Below, in pieces: positions 63,092 to 64,000 of a stretch of 64,000 nucleotides of DNA (positions are counted from its first letter, which is position 1; each line of letters opens with the position of its first letter). The notes under the pieces were generated by a model that had not been told where the DNA came from, ran no database searches, and was given only the letters and a program-made list of their open reading frames with translations. The stretch is from NCBI GenBank assembly GCA_049279675.1, contig JBAPOP010000162.1:1-64000 (forward strand), in the 5' to 3' direction. Position numbers and translations under genes: made by a program. The stretch comes from Palsa-147 sp049279675 (lineage in GTDB: Bacteria > Acidobacteriota > Terriglobia > Acidiferrales > UBA7541).

Positions 63092-63128
63092 ATTCCTCGG
63101 CCGACCCTGGTCGGGTCGGCCTCGGAAT
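63092..63128. repeat. Interrupted palindrome, likely dispersed repeat
   Basis: ATTCC-TC-GGCCGACCC-TGGTC-GGGTCGGCC-TC-GGAAT forms a 9-bp inner and 5-bp outer stem around a 2-by-2 mismatch. The pattern 'CGCAGATTCCTCG...CGGAATGACA' around it resembles short intergenic palindromes seen many times in soil bacterial genomes. Copy number cannot be judged from this window, where it occurs once. Confidence 0.55.
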
Positions 63129-63316
63129 GACAGTGTGGTGATTTGGCTCGAGGATGTTCGGAATTCCGGGCGAGCGCGGCGGAGATCCGAAATGCGAAGG
63201 CAAGAGCGTCTCACGATTGGACGTGCGGCAGACCCGGAGGCGGGGGCTTCCGGGGTCTGAAAGAGATTCGCCATCTTAACTCTGTGACGACACATTCGAT
63301 TGGAGGGGGCAGAAAT

Positions 63317-63395
63317 CCCAGGGCTGAAAGCCCGTGGGGAGCGACGATTTCTTCCGCTGGACGAAAGTCCAGCTTCCCCCTGCTGAAGCAGGGGG
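63317..63395. repeat. Three consecutive short hairpins
   Basis: Hairpin 1 is CCC-A-GGGCT-GAA-AGCCC-GT-GGG (63317-63338). Hairpin 2 is CTGGAC-GAAA-GTCCAG (63357-63372), with a GNRA tetraloop. Hairpin 3 is CCCCCTGC-TGAA-GCAGGGGG (63376-63395). Spacing is 18 and 3 bp. Each loop begins GAA or TGAA, suggesting related units. They lie downstream of the convergent TPR protein gene end (63434). Confidence 0.6.
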
Positions 63396-63433
63396 CTCCC
63401 ACCGACGTGCCAGAGCGTAATTGCGATGGCGTG

Positions 63434-64000
63434 CTAGTGCAGAGCGGAGGATTCGGATTTGGCTTCGCGGAGGATAGGGACGTCAGGATCGGCGTCTTTC
63501 CAGAGAGTCAGGAAATCGTTGTAAGCGGATTTTGCTTTTGCGGCGTCGCCGGCTAGGGCGTAGGCGCGAGCTAGGCCGAGATGAGCGTAGGCGCCGGTGG
63601 GGCAATTCCAGACTAGGCCGCGGTGATCGAGGATTTTGTGGAATTCGGCGGCGGCGGCGCTTCCCTGCTTCTGCGCTAAGAAGGCTTCGCCACGGATGTA
63701 AATTGGATAGAGGCAGGAATTGTTGAGTGAAGAAAAGGTAGGCGCGAGTTCCATTGGCGCGGGCGTTTGAAGCAGATCGATCGCGCGGGCAGGATCTTTT
63801 TGCGAAAGCGCGAGCTCGGCCTGGATTACGGGCAGCCAGTATGACTGGATTTGGGTATTTAGCGGGAAGCGTTTGGCCAGGGCCTGCGCAACGGCTTGAG
63901 CGTGTGCAGAATCTCCAGCCATTGCGAAGACGAGCGCGGACTCGGTCTGGGCATCATTGCTTGAAGCAGCATGCGCTAACGCGGCGGCGGCGGCCTGGCG
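63434..64000 (-). CDS. TPR protein, 5' part outside window
   Basis: The frame is open to the window edge, so only the C-terminal 188 residues are seen. TPR-like helix pairs include AELALSQKDPARAIDLL, PIYIRGEAFLAQKQGSAAAAEFHKILDHRG and AYAHLGLARAYALAGDAAKAKSAYNDFLTLWKDAD (each partly quoted family motif, spread over about residues 70-175). This C-terminus is typical of acidobacterial serine/threonine kinases or transcriptional regulators fused to TPR repeats. The N-terminal domain cannot be named from here. Confidence 0.85.
   Translation of the reverse strand, partial: RQAAAAALAHAASSNDAQTESALVFAMAGDSAHAQAVAQALAKRFPLNTQIQSYWLPVIQAELALSQKDPARAIDLLQTPAPMELAPTFSSLNNSCLYPIYIRGEAFLAQKQGSAAAAEFHKILDHRGLVWNCPTGAYAHLGLARAYALAGDAAKAKSAYNDFLTLWKDADPDVPILREAKSESSALH

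Larger units (their letters stand above)
62993..63433. other. 441-bp hairpin-rich intergenic region
   Basis: The region holds a terminator, one long palindrome and a run of three short hairpins, described separately. No coding sequence with a ribosome binding site was found. The composition and symmetry look like dispersed intergenic repeat units. Confidence 0.7.

Noticed and set aside
62993..63433. CRISPR array or insertion sequence end
   Set aside because: The hairpins differ in sequence and there are no regularly spaced identical repeats, no cas genes, no transposase and no target-site duplications.

Overview
The window looks like chromosomal DNA of a soil-type Gram-negative bacterium, most likely Acidobacteriota. 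This is inferred from gene content. There is a 1289-residue TonB-dependent receptor with an N-terminal carboxypeptidase-regulatory-like domain (Oar type), a PNGase A-type secreted amidase, an LssY_C secreted protein and small secreted or basic proteins of the kind found in that phylum. Base composition is high in G+C, with many GTG/TTG starts. No phage, IS, CRISPR array or plasmid function was recognised.

Layout. 1-2160: end of a hybrid histidine kinase. 2300-7288: assorted single genes (LssY_C protein, VTT membrane protein, initiator tRNA-Met, flavin reductase, MobA/MocA-like nucleotidyltransferase). 7388-18625: a ten-gene co-directional run behind a good sigma70-type promoter. It encodes a three-subunit molybdenum hydroxylase with a CoxG-like protein, then KPR-M24-M20-M24-KPR (two ketopantoate-reductase paralogues and two creatinase/prolidase paralogues around an M20 protein), then an LLM flavin enzyme. 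18696-21803 (minus): FAH hydrolase, homocitrate/isopropylmalate synthase-like enzyme and an atypical tryptophan-dioxygenase-family protein. 22912-31310 (minus): a six-gene amine/omega-amino-acid catabolic operon (saccharopine-dehydrogenase-like, class III aminotransferase, APC permease, ALDH, GabT, ALDH). 31413-35282 (minus): the Oar-like receptor. 35419-41639: a MerR-XRE-cupin regulator followed by PotD-PotA-PotB-PotC and a Tat-exported flavin amine oxidase, all tightly packed. 42898-49126 (minus): ccsA-hemA-hemC-hemD-hemB-hemL. 49315-53251 (plus): hemE-hemN-hemY. 53248-58415: thioesterase, TPR protein, Lon-substrate-domain protein, a ChlI-like AAA+/VWA pair and a redoxin. 58479-64000: small basic protein, PNGase A, an orphan NRPS-type adenylation-subdomain/methyltransferase protein, a secreted protein, a hairpin-rich intergenic region and the end of a TPR protein.

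How the genes may work together. The two hem clusters cover every step from glutamyl-tRNA to protoporphyrin IX, and hemH is absent from the window. The Pot transporter, periplasmic amine oxidase, aldehyde dehydrogenases and GabT fit uptake of polyamines or omega-amino acids and their conversion through GABA-like intermediates to succinate or glutarate. The XRE-cupin half of the regulator resembles PuuR in architecture. The 7.5-18.6 kb island is the best candidate for an undescribed pathway: several of its enzymes have altered active-site residues, and the set suggests hydroxylation followed by C-N bond hydrolysis of an unknown nitrogen compound.
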